This document shows, one piece after another, positions 33,714 through 41,072 of a stretch of 64,000 bases of DNA (its first letter is position 1; every line of letters starts with the position of its first letter). Both the position numbers and the translations under genes were made by a program. A model generated the notes under the pieces. The model did not search any database. It was not told where the DNA came from and was given only the letters and a program-made list of their open reading frames with translations. Location: the NCBI GenBank assembly GCA_021287065.1, contig JAJTBE010000125.1, positions 26,609 to 90,608 on the forward strand, in the 5' to 3' direction. The stretch comes from Bacillota bacterium. Lineage in GTDB: Bacteria; Vulcanimicrobiota; JAJTBE01.

Positions 33714-35120
33714 ATGTATCTGAAACCGTTTTTTGTAAAAGGACTCGCCCATATTTCTTATCTGGTGGGGGCAGGCACTCAATGCGCCGTTATTGATCCC
33801 AGCCGGGATGTTCAGGTTTACATTGATGAGGCAAAAAATATGGGTTTCAGAATAACCCACATTCTCGAAACCCACCTGCATGCCGACTTTATATCAGGTC
33901 ATCTTGATCTGGCTGAAAAAACAGGTGCGGTAATTGTGGGGCCAAAGTCAGGGAATATGCAGTTTGGACATACCGCCGTTTCTGAAAATGATGAGTTTTT
34001 TATACAGAATCTGAAATTCAGGGTTCTGGAAACTCCGGGGCATACACCGGAGCATTTAAGCTATGTGGTATATGATGCTTCAAGAGGTGAGGAGCCTTGC
34101 TCTGTTTTTACCGGAGATACACTTTTTGTAGGCGATGCAGGCAGGCCTGATCTGTTTCCGGGAAGAGCGGACGAACTAACGGAAAAGCTTTACCACAGCC
34201 TTGAAAAACTGAAAAATTTACCTGATTTTACTGAGGTTTACCCTGCACACGGCGCCGGCTCTCTTTGCGGAAAGGCAATAAGCGCCAAGAGAAGCTCTAC
34301 TATGGGATATGAAAAGAAATACAATCCCACTCTGCAGGATATGAGCATCGATGAATTCAAGGCAAAACTTCTTTCAGGTATGCCGGAAGCTCCCGATCAT
34401 TTCAGCCGTTGTTCGGAAACAAACCGGCAGGGTCCGGCACTTCTCAGGGAACTGCCTTCGCCAGTTCCCTTCAGCCCTGCTGATTTCAAAAAGTTTTACG
34501 AAAATAACAACAGTATAATTCTTGATGTAAGAAATTTCTGTGCCTTTTGCGGCGGTCATATTCCGGGGGCGATAAATATTGATATCGGAAGTAATTTTCC
34601 CACTTTTGCAGGGTGGATTCTTCCTGTGGGAAAGCCCATTCTTCTGATAACGGATTGTGAAAACGACATGGAAAAAGCTCTCACCGGACTCAGGCAGGTT
34701 GGTCTGGATAATGTTGCAGGGTGGCTTGAAGGTGGAATTTACAACTGGAATCTCAACGGTTATCCCATAGCGAGCATACCTCAGATTTCCGTGGAAAAAT
34801 TAAAGGAAGACTGTGTCAGGCAGAAAGCGTTTATCATTGATGTCCGCTCCCGGAGGGAATTCGATTCTTACCATCTTGAAAAAGCTGTTAATATCCCTGT
34901 TCCCGAATTGAGAACAAGATACAGTGAAATTAAAAATGAACCGATTATCGTAATGTGCGCCAGTGGGCAGAGATCAGCAATGGCTGCGGGAATACTCCGG
35001 AGTGCGGGGATCGTAAATGTAGTAAATGTACCGGGGGGAATAACTGCCTGGAGAGCCGCCGGATATACGGAAAAATGCCCGGTGGATAATATTCATGGAC
35101 CGGGATTCTTTGCTGAATGA
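33714..35120 (+). CDS. Persulfide dioxygenase-like MBL protein fused to two rhodanese domains
   Basis: The 468-residue protein has a metallo-beta-lactamase domain at 1 to about 235 with THLHAD (53-58), H63, PGH (H110), GDT (D135) and PAHG (H179). The pattern is that of ETHE1/persulfide dioxygenase-like enzymes. Two rhodanese domains follow: residues about 250-350, with C315 outside a canonical loop (DCENDME), and about 355-455, with an intact CASGQRS loop (415-421). The likely role is handling of protein or glutathione persulfides, with sulfane sulfur passed between domains. The start has AGGAGG upstream. It stands alone between two repeat-bearing intergenic regions. Confidence 0.88.
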   Translation: MYLKPFFVKGLAHISYLVGAGTQCAVIDPSRDVQVYIDEAKNMGFRITHILETHLHADFISGHLDLAEKTGAVIVGPKSGNMQFGHTAVSENDEFFIQNLKFRVLETPGHTPEHLSYVVYDASRGEEPCSVFTGDTLFVGDAGRPDLFPGRADELTEKLYHSLEKLKNLPDFTEVYPAHGAGSLCGKAISAKRSSTMGYEKKYNPTLQDMSIDEFKAKLLSGMPEAPDHFSRCSETNRQGPALLRELPSPVPFSPADFKKFYENNNSIILDVRNFCAFCGGHIPGAINIDIGSNFPTFAGWILPVGKPILLITDCENDMEKALTGLRQVGLDNVAGWLEGGIYNWNLNGYPIASIPQISVEKLKEDCVRQKAFIIDVRSRREFDSYHLEKAVNIPVPELRTRYSEIKNEPIIVMCASGQRSAMAAGILRSAGIVNVVNVPGGITAWRAAGYTEKCPVDNIHGPGFFAE

Positions 35121-35352
35121 GTTTTATTCTGTGTCAGTTACATAGTTGATTTGGGTACAAATAATTAAATAATAAATAATTGTAAAAACAGCAAAATATT
35201 GGCATAGACCCAATGCCGCTGAATTAATTAAATTTCTTCCATTTCCTGTCCCATAATAGTGTTTTTCAACGAAGGAAAAGATGAAGCTATTCTTCCTGTT
35301 GTTAAGTCAGAAAGCTTGAAATAATACATGAATAATTTGCCTGAACTTGCCC
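35121..35352. repeat. Intergenic region with an inverted copy of the repeat end
   Basis: This gap holds A/T-rich AATAAT-like runs (35160-35190) and, at about 35201-35240, a reverse-oriented relative of the repeat end found at 33195-33218 and 33500-33523: read on the minus strand it gives AATTCAGCGGCATTGGG. The same GGCAT/ATGCC core folds into a small hairpin. I see no gene in the stretch. Confidence 0.55.
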
Positions 35353-35438
35353 TTGACAAAAATATATCAAAATGATATATTAAGAATACGGTATATCAAA
35401 AAGATATAATTAAAAAATTAATATATCTTTTTGATAAT
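35353..35438 (+). promoter_or_regulatory. padR promoter with three operator copies
   Basis: TTGACA (35353-35358) and TATATT (35376-35381) are 17 bases apart. Three copies of TATATC-N5-GATATA lie over and after them: 35363-35379 (between and overlapping the -10, with perfect eight-base arms), 35392-35408, and 35422-35438 (last half GATAAT). PadR proteins commonly repress their own operon, so these are probably PadR operators. Confidence 0.85.
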
Positions 35439-35453
35439 AAAAGAGGTGAGCAA

Positions 35454-36050
35454 GTGGCAAAAATTAACAAGACCCGGTATATCATTCTCGGCATAGTCTC
35501 AATGAAGCCTGCCAGTGGATATGATATTAAAAAATGGGTTGAAGAAACATTCAGCTTTTTCTGGGATATCGGATATGGACAGATTTATCCCACACTGGAA
35601 GGACTTGAAAAAGACGGACTGGTTTTCAAATCAACCCAGATAGAAGACGGAAGACCTATCAGGCACGAATACGAAATTACTCCAGCCGGCAGGGAAGAAC
35701 TGCAAAAATGGATGACTCTCCCTGTTGAAGAGGAAAAATGCAGATATGAAATACTGGTAAAACTATTCTTCGGTTATATGATGCCCGTAGAAGAAAACAT
35801 CAGAATAATTGAGGAATTCCGGGACAAAAAATTACGGGAAATGGAGCTTCTGAAGAAATTCGATTACGATATACAGGAGTTTATCAACACTAAGCCTCAG
35901 CATGTTTATCCTCTTCTGACCCTGCTGATGGGGATACATTCTTTCAAATCCTGTATAGACTGGGCGGATGAAGCTATCGGAATACTAAAACAGGTACAGA
36001 AAAATAATGAACAGGCGAACAATACTGACAATAACAAACAGGAGGAATGA
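35454..36050 (+). CDS. PadR-family transcriptional regulator
   Basis: The 198-residue product starts at GTG 35454 behind GAGGTGAG. It has the PadR winged helix (ILGIVSMKPASGYDIKKW, YGQIYPTLEGLEKDGLV, the wing RHEYEITPAGREEL) and a helical C-terminal dimerisation part ending in a Gln/Asn-rich tail. PadR regulators sense small molecules or redox-active compounds and repress adjacent genes. The flavoprotein gene begins three bases after its stop, and three palindromes precede it, which together suggest an autoregulated two-gene operon induced by a substrate of the flavoprotein. Confidence 0.9.
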   Translation: MAKINKTRYIILGIVSMKPASGYDIKKWVEETFSFFWDIGYGQIYPTLEGLEKDGLVFKSTQIEDGRPIRHEYEITPAGREELQKWMTLPVEEEKCRYEILVKLFFGYMMPVEENIRIIEEFRDKKLREMELLKKFDYDIQEFINTKPQHVYPLLTLLMGIHSFKSCIDWADEAIGILKQVQKNNEQANNTDNNKQEE

Positions 36051-36053
36051 ACA

Positions 36054-37340
36054 ATGAAAGCTACGATTTATAACGGTGCAGAGCAGAATGATGCTGTATG
36101 CGAAAAATCAAAAAATATAATGAGTGAGGAACTGAAAGCTGCAGGCTGGGATGTGGAAGAGCTGGTTCTTCGTGATATGAAAATCGCTCCATGTGTGGGA
36201 TGCTTCGGATGCTGGTTCAAAACTCCGGGTGAGTGTGTGATTAACGATCAGGGCAGGGAAACATCAGCGAAAAGCATTCAGAGCGACCTTACAATTTACC
36301 TTACTCCTGTAAAATTTGGAGCACCTTCCCGCTATCTCAAGGCCGCCCTCGACAGAAGCGTGCCCAACGCAATGCCTTTCTTTGTTAAAGAAGGCAATGA
36401 AATTCATCACGAAAGAAGATATGACAGATACCCGCAGCTCGCAGGTCTGGGAATAGTTGCAGACAACGATGTTGAAAGCGAAAGACTGTTCAGACAGCTT
36501 TTTGACAGAAACATGAAAAACTTCAGACCGGAAAAAGTTGGTTTTGATGTTGCTTCAGTAAGCGCAGGAGATGATGAACTCAGAACCCGTATCAGACAGG
36601 TTCTTAAAGACGGTGGAGTAAATATCAGCGGAATAACAGATGGCAAAAACTGGAAAAATGGCGAAAAACCGCATGTGCTGATGCTTTCCGGTACACCCAA
36701 AGCCAAAGACAGTGTTTCTGAGGTTTTAGGCAACTATCTTCTGAAAAAAATGGAAACAGACGGCTGCACAACAGCTACTCTCAGAATGCGCTCCGCAATT
36801 AAAAACGATGCTTCACTTCAGGAAATGTTTGAAGCTGTTGAAAAAGCAGATGTTGTCGTTTATTCAGGACCTCTGTATGTTGATAGTTTTCCATCACATG
36901 TGATTGAGGCAATGGAAAAAATAACCGAACATTTTGCCGGCAGAAAATTTGATGGTAAAAAGACCCGCTTCTTTGCAATATCAAACTGTGGCTTCCCTGA
37001 AGCATTCCAGAATCAGGCATCTCTGGATATAATGAGATACTTTGCCCTCAAATGCGGATTTGAATGGGCTGATGGTTTTGCAGTGGGAGCAGGTCCTGCA
37101 CTTTTCCAGGGGTTGGAAAAAATGGGCGGTATGACTTCAGGGATAAGAAAAGCTCTGGATATGGCTGCCAAAGCTCTTGCTAACGCCGACCCCATACCTG
37201 AGGAAGCATCGGCAATGATTTCAAAGGATCTTATGCCTGCATGGGTTTATCTGAAAATGGCAACTATGAGCATGAAAGATGAAGCAAAGAAGAACAAAGT
37301 TACCGATCAGCTTTATAATAAACCCTACGCAGTCAAATAA
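36054..37340 (+). CDS. Double flavodoxin-fold reductase with N-terminal cysteine cluster
   Basis: The 428-residue protein appears to contain two NADPH-dependent FMN reductase/flavodoxin-like domains in tandem. The first (1 to about 150) carries a cysteine set C47-x2-C50-x2-C53-x7-C61 as in iron-sulfur flavoproteins; its phosphate loop is atypical (YNGAEQND). The second (about 200-350) has LSGTPKAKDSVSE in the FMN-phosphate position and YSGPLYVDSFPSHV. It could reduce quinones, azo or nitro compounds, with electrons passed from one flavin or cluster to the other. It is in an operon with PadR and ends inside the 3' end of the opposing HAD gene, sharing 16 bases. Confidence 0.8.
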   Translation: MKATIYNGAEQNDAVCEKSKNIMSEELKAAGWDVEELVLRDMKIAPCVGCFGCWFKTPGECVINDQGRETSAKSIQSDLTIYLTPVKFGAPSRYLKAALDRSVPNAMPFFVKEGNEIHHERRYDRYPQLAGLGIVADNDVESERLFRQLFDRNMKNFRPEKVGFDVASVSAGDDELRTRIRQVLKDGGVNISGITDGKNWKNGEKPHVLMLSGTPKAKDSVSEVLGNYLLKKMETDGCTTATLRMRSAIKNDASLQEMFEAVEKADVVVYSGPLYVDSFPSHVIEAMEKITEHFAGRKFDGKKTRFFAISNCGFPEAFQNQASLDIMRYFALKCGFEWADGFAVGAGPALFQGLEKMGGMTSGIRKALDMAAKALANADPIPEEASAMISKDLMPAWVYLKMATMSMKDEAKKNKVTDQLYNKPYAVK

Positions 37341-38047
37341 GGCTCATAGAAAAAACTACAGACCAAAACATCTATATCTGACCATGAACCGACGGAGTAA
37401 ACACCGTTTACCGTCGGTTTATTTTTTCGGTTAAGCCAGATTGCGGGCATTCCAAGAGCAACAGCCGGTTCCATATCATCGGTATAACTGTCGCCTATCA
37501 TCAAAGTATTTTCAGGAGGTGTACCAAGAAAGCTCAGCGCCAGTCTGAAAGGAGCGGGATTAGGTTTTTCCGCCCCTGATTCTTCTGAGGTAACAAGATA
37601 ATCCAGCGTGCTTTCAAGCCCCATTTTCTTTAGTTTTTTTATCTGCATTCCGGTTGTGTAGTTAGAAACCCAGGCTGTCTTGAGATTCTTTTCCCTGAAA
37701 AGTTCCAGAACTTCAGGACAGTCCTCGTCAGGATTCATCATGGAAAAATATCCCATCCAGTAAGCTTCACTGAGTTGCTCTGCCATAAGAAGGTCTGTTT
37801 TGTCAAAGAGCTTTCTGGTCATTTCCTTAAAATAAAGCAGCCTGCAGTGTGAGGCTGCCTGACCTTCGGTTCTTGATTTTACAATCTCCCTGGCATCATT
37901 ATACTCTTGTTCGAAATTGAATCCGCCTCCCCAGTTTTCGAAAAAGAATTCCCCGGCAGATTCGAGCCCGGCTTTATGGCAGGGTTCATAAGGATAAACC
38001 GTATTGTCCAGATCTACCATGACTGCTTCTATTTTGGGCTTTTTCAT
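37325..38047 (-). CDS. HAD-family phosphatase
   Basis: The 240-residue protein has the HAD motifs: VDLDNT (nucleophile D12, acid D14), SNY (motif II), EKPNPAPF (motif III lysine) and GDSYTDD (motif IV). A cap domain lies between motifs I and II, as in the pyrimidine nucleotidase/YjjG and phosphoglycolate phosphatase groups. It is the last gene of the glycan operon, directly adjacent (no gap) to the GDPD-like gene, and could dephosphorylate a sugar or polyol phosphate intermediate. Its end overlaps the convergent flavoprotein gene, and the terminator of that gene lies inside its coding sequence. Confidence 0.85.
   Translation of the reverse strand: MKKPKIEAVMVDLDNTVYPYEPCHKAGLESAGEFFFENWGGGFNFEQEYNDAREIVKSRTEGQAASHCRLLYFKEMTRKLFDKTDLLMAEQLSEAYWMGYFSMMNPDEDCPEVLELFREKNLKTAWVSNYTTGMQIKKLKKMGLESTLDYLVTSEESGAEKPNPAPFRLALSFLGTPPENTLMIGDSYTDDMEPAVALGMPAIWLNRKNKPTVNGVYSVGSWSDIDVLVCSFFYEPYLTA
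37387..37427 (+). terminator. Terminator of the flavoprotein gene inside the opposing HAD gene
   Basis: AACCGACGG (37387-37395) pairs with CCGTCGGTT (37411-37419), with an inner TAAAC/GTTTA stem and a two-base bulge, and TATTTTTT follows on the plus strand. It is 47 bases past the flavoprotein stop, within the coding sequence of the HAD phosphatase. Confidence 0.82.
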
Positions 38048-38644
38048 TTATTTTCCCCTATTCATCAAATCTTCCCATATCTGGCAGAAATCGGTGCATA
38101 CTGCGCTTATACCCGTTTTATCGGCAAAATCCGCAAATTCTTTTATAGTTTCTTCAGAATAACCCTGAAGTTCAGGAGAAACCAGACATGTTTTGAAATG
38201 CTTTCCAAGCTCCATACAATCTTCTTCATCAGGAGTTCTGCCTGAGAATGTATCAATCCATACCCAGTCCGCAAGTCCCTTGAATGCAAGTGCAGCTTCT
38301 ATCGGTTCGTATTCGGAATATCTCACTGCAAATCTGCTGTTCTGCATTCTTGTAAGTTTCACGGATGTGGGCACGGGAGTGTCAAGAAAGAAGTAGTCTA
38401 TAATTCCGTATTTATCCGCAAGGTCAATAATCCGGCTTTCAAGACCATCGCATTTTACATTGAAAACGAGAGTATTGTGTTTGTATTTTCTGATATATTC
38501 CTCGAGATCGTCTCCACCGTCGAAAGGTTCGTGGGTGAGCCTGAGTTTGCCGTCGTAATCCCTTATATCGATTTCAGCGCCCCACTTTGCCGGTGTGTTT
38601 TCAAGTTCAGTTATTTTGTTCACTCTGTGAGATATTATTATCAT
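38048..38644 (-). CDS. Short GDPD/PI-PLC-like phosphodiesterase
   Basis: The 198-residue protein follows the pattern of glycerophosphodiester phosphodiesterases: SHR (H6, R7) at the first strand, GAEIDI (E24, D26) and THEPF (H38) with the family's His-Arg, Glu-x-Asp, His spacing. It is shorter than typical GDPD proteins (about 240-300), and the usual metal-site insertion is small, so activity is not certain. It overlaps the end of the upstream YfhO gene by 38 bases and abuts the HAD gene, in the last part of the glycan operon. It may hydrolyse a phosphodiester in the polymer or its precursor. Confidence 0.72.
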   Translation of the reverse strand: MIIISHRVNKITELENTPAKWGAEIDIRDYDGKLRLTHEPFDGGDDLEEYIRKYKHNTLVFNVKCDGLESRIIDLADKYGIIDYFFLDTPVPTSVKLTRMQNSRFAVRYSEYEPIEAALAFKGLADWVWIDTFSGRTPDEEDCMELGKHFKTCLVSPELQGYSEETIKEFADFADKTGISAVCTDFCQIWEDLMNRGK

Positions 38645-41072
38645 TTCCGGTATTCCTTTCAGATTTTTTTGTAGAATAAACCATCCCTGCCATCATTAAG
38701 AACGCACCAATCAAAAGAATGATTCCCGCTGCGATACCCTTTTTCCACGGAGCTTCATATTTTATGGTCAGAACTCCGGGATTCTGTGGAGCTTTAATAT
38801 GAACCAGTCCGGTTTTTTCAGGCAGCATTTCAATGGAATTTCCACCGGATTCCACTTTCAGCCCGGGTCTGTTGAGTATGCTGATTGTTATATCACTGCC
38901 CGGAGATATTCCATTGAGATTTACAAAAGCACCTGCAGTGGAAAACTCCACAGGGAGTGCTTTCTCCGGATTTTTCCATTCATAAGCCACCGGCAACGCT
39001 CCGCTTAATTCAAACACAGCCACATCAGGATCCGGAAATTGATAGATCTTCTTCAGTTCAGTGTTTGAACCCATCTCATCGATGAGTTTTTTGCCATAAA
39101 CAAAGAACCATTTCACCGAGCAGGCTTTCAGAATATCAAATTGCTTTTTCGATTTTCTCTGTTCAAGAGCATCATAAATATTTACATAAACAGGGGATTT
39201 TGCAACAAAAGGTTCATATCCCGCAGCAGAAGGTATTCTGAATACAGTGGGATAATCATGGGGAGCAAAATTATAAAACCCCGGCTTCTCAGAGCGTACT
39301 TCGTAAACGCTTCCTTCTGATGCATTGGCTATGCGGTAAGTGATTGAATTGTCCGGTTTTATTATTTTTATAAGCTCATCGGGCAATTTGCCGTAAGGTT
39401 TATCCGCATAAATATAGAAAGGTTTGATAGGGCAGAAACAATGATATATCATCAGTAAAAAAACAACACATGAGATTGTCAGCCGGAATTTTTCCCTGTT
39501 TTTATTGTCCCCAAGAACTCTTTCGATTATGACTACTCCACCTGTTATGACAAAAATTGTGATGTAAGGAATAAGCTTAAACGGGTGTGAAAATTTGGAA
39601 AACATAGGCAGATCAAGGGCTAATGTCCATAAAACCCCAGCTTTTCCAATCCCGAACACAAATGCAACCGCTGCCAATAGATACCAGATGTTCTTTTTCA
39701 CAAATTCAGCTATTGAAACCCTGTAAAACAGAATAAAGAAGAAGAGGATGTAAGCAATAAGGAAAAACACCGTGCCTGAATAATAAATATGCCCGTTGCC
39801 GGCTGATGTCGCTAAATCATTTGCGCTCATTCCCTTACATATCGGTGATGGAAATACAAAGGCGGCGATTCCCTGAATGATTCCGATTCCCCAGAATGAT
39901 CGGTTCAGATCTCTTGTCAGTGCAAGCTGAGGGAGAAGAAGAGGTGCTGCCACTGCGATTCCGATAGTTGCTGCGCAAATAAGCCAGCCAATTTTTGAAT
40001 AACCGGCTTTTCCCATAAAAAACAGAACCAAAACAGGTATAAATAAAAACATCATGGCATAAAACCACATCTGAACATTGCCTGCGTGGAAGAAAAGACC
40101 GATTGCCAATCCTGAAAGAATTGTCCATTTTACGCCGGGTTTTCCAAATAAAAGCTCATGAATAATCAGAACAAAAAGCGGAAGCCATAATGCGAGAGGG
40201 AGCATATAAAACCATGATCTTCCGGCGATAAGAATATATCCTGATAAAACAAATGAAACTGCTCCTGCTGCGGAAATCAGGCTGCTGCTCCCCATTTTTC
40301 TGAAAGTATAAAACGCTGCTGCATAACCGGCGAGGATATGAAATGATGCAAAAACTTCAAGGGTGAGAAGTTCGGATCCGAGAAAGTTCTTAGCAATATA
40401 ATAAGACAGGTATGTTGGAGGGTATGTGAGGGCGTAGATTCCCTGATCCGCAAGGGGCGTCCCAAGACACTGCCAGGGATTCCATGAAGGAAATACTCCT
40501 GAAAAGAAGCTTTCCGCTCCAAGATTTATATTAGGGAGAAACTGTACGAGATTGTCATCGGTAGTGAAGAAAAATGTATCCCGCTTTTCAAGAATAAACA
40601 GACAGATAGCTGTGATAATCATTCCCACTGCAAAAACAGCAAAGGATTTTACTGAGTTTTCTTTGTCCTGTTTCAGAATCTCCGATTCGGGCATTGCTGC
40701 TTTTTTAAACAATTCCCCTGCGCCGGGTTTTCCAAAGGCAAGCCAGGAATAAACCATCATCAGAAATATCAGGGCAATTGAAACAATATCGGTTTCAGAC
40801 CAGATTTCATTGATGAACATAAATCCGAGAAGAACAAGTATTCCAAGATCAAACAAGCTTCTTTTTTTATATACGGCTGATTGTTCCTGTTGTGCCGGAA
40901 GTTTGAGAAAAACAAGAAATGTCAGAATAAAAACAGGAAAGAAAACAAGAATATGAATAAGGTTGGCTAAAAGATAGAACTTTGCGGACATCATCAGGAT
41001 AGCTCCGCCGATTATCAAAGCTCTGAGTATTACATCCCTGTCCGGTTTCATCCATTTTGGCAAATCAGGCAT
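38607..41072 (-). CDS. YfhO-family membrane glycosyltransferase, copy 2
   Basis: The 821-residue protein has about 13 membrane segments and a C-terminal beta-rich external domain (about 600-780) before a last membrane helix. The YfhO signature is clear: FFTTDDNLVQFLPNI near residue 170, FPSWNPWQCLGTPL, and GNVQMWFY. In Firmicutes YfhO works with a GT2 enzyme of the CsbB type to transfer a sugar from undecaprenyl phosphate to teichoic acid on the outer face. It is a paralogue of the next gene upstream, of identical length, overlapping it by 8 bases; the two may add different sugars or form a pair. Confidence 0.87.
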   Translation of the reverse strand: MPDLPKWMKPDRDVILRALIIGGAILMMSAKFYLLANLIHILVFFPVFILTFLVFLKLPAQQEQSAVYKKRSLFDLGILVLLGFMFINEIWSETDIVSIALIFLMMVYSWLAFGKPGAGELFKKAAMPESEILKQDKENSVKSFAVFAVGMIITAICLFILEKRDTFFFTTDDNLVQFLPNINLGAESFFSGVFPSWNPWQCLGTPLADQGIYALTYPPTYLSYYIAKNFLGSELLTLEVFASFHILAGYAAAFYTFRKMGSSSLISAAGAVSFVLSGYILIAGRSWFYMLPLALWLPLFVLIIHELLFGKPGVKWTILSGLAIGLFFHAGNVQMWFYAMMFLFIPVLVLFFMGKAGYSKIGWLICAATIGIAVAAPLLLPQLALTRDLNRSFWGIGIIQGIAAFVFPSPICKGMSANDLATSAGNGHIYYSGTVFFLIAYILFFFILFYRVSIAEFVKKNIWYLLAAVAFVFGIGKAGVLWTLALDLPMFSKFSHPFKLIPYITIFVITGGVVIIERVLGDNKNREKFRLTISCVVFLLMIYHCFCPIKPFYIYADKPYGKLPDELIKIIKPDNSITYRIANASEGSVYEVRSEKPGFYNFAPHDYPTVFRIPSAAGYEPFVAKSPVYVNIYDALEQRKSKKQFDILKACSVKWFFVYGKKLIDEMGSNTELKKIYQFPDPDVAVFELSGALPVAYEWKNPEKALPVEFSTAGAFVNLNGISPGSDITISILNRPGLKVESGGNSIEMLPEKTGLVHIKAPQNPGVLTIKYEAPWKKGIAAGIILLIGAFLMMAGMVYSTKKSERNTGNDNNISQSEQNN

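Noticed and set aside
35353..35438. Phage attachment or CRISPR leader from the repeated A/T palindromes
   Set aside because: The palindromes align with a promoter and precede a PadR gene, so operators explain them better.
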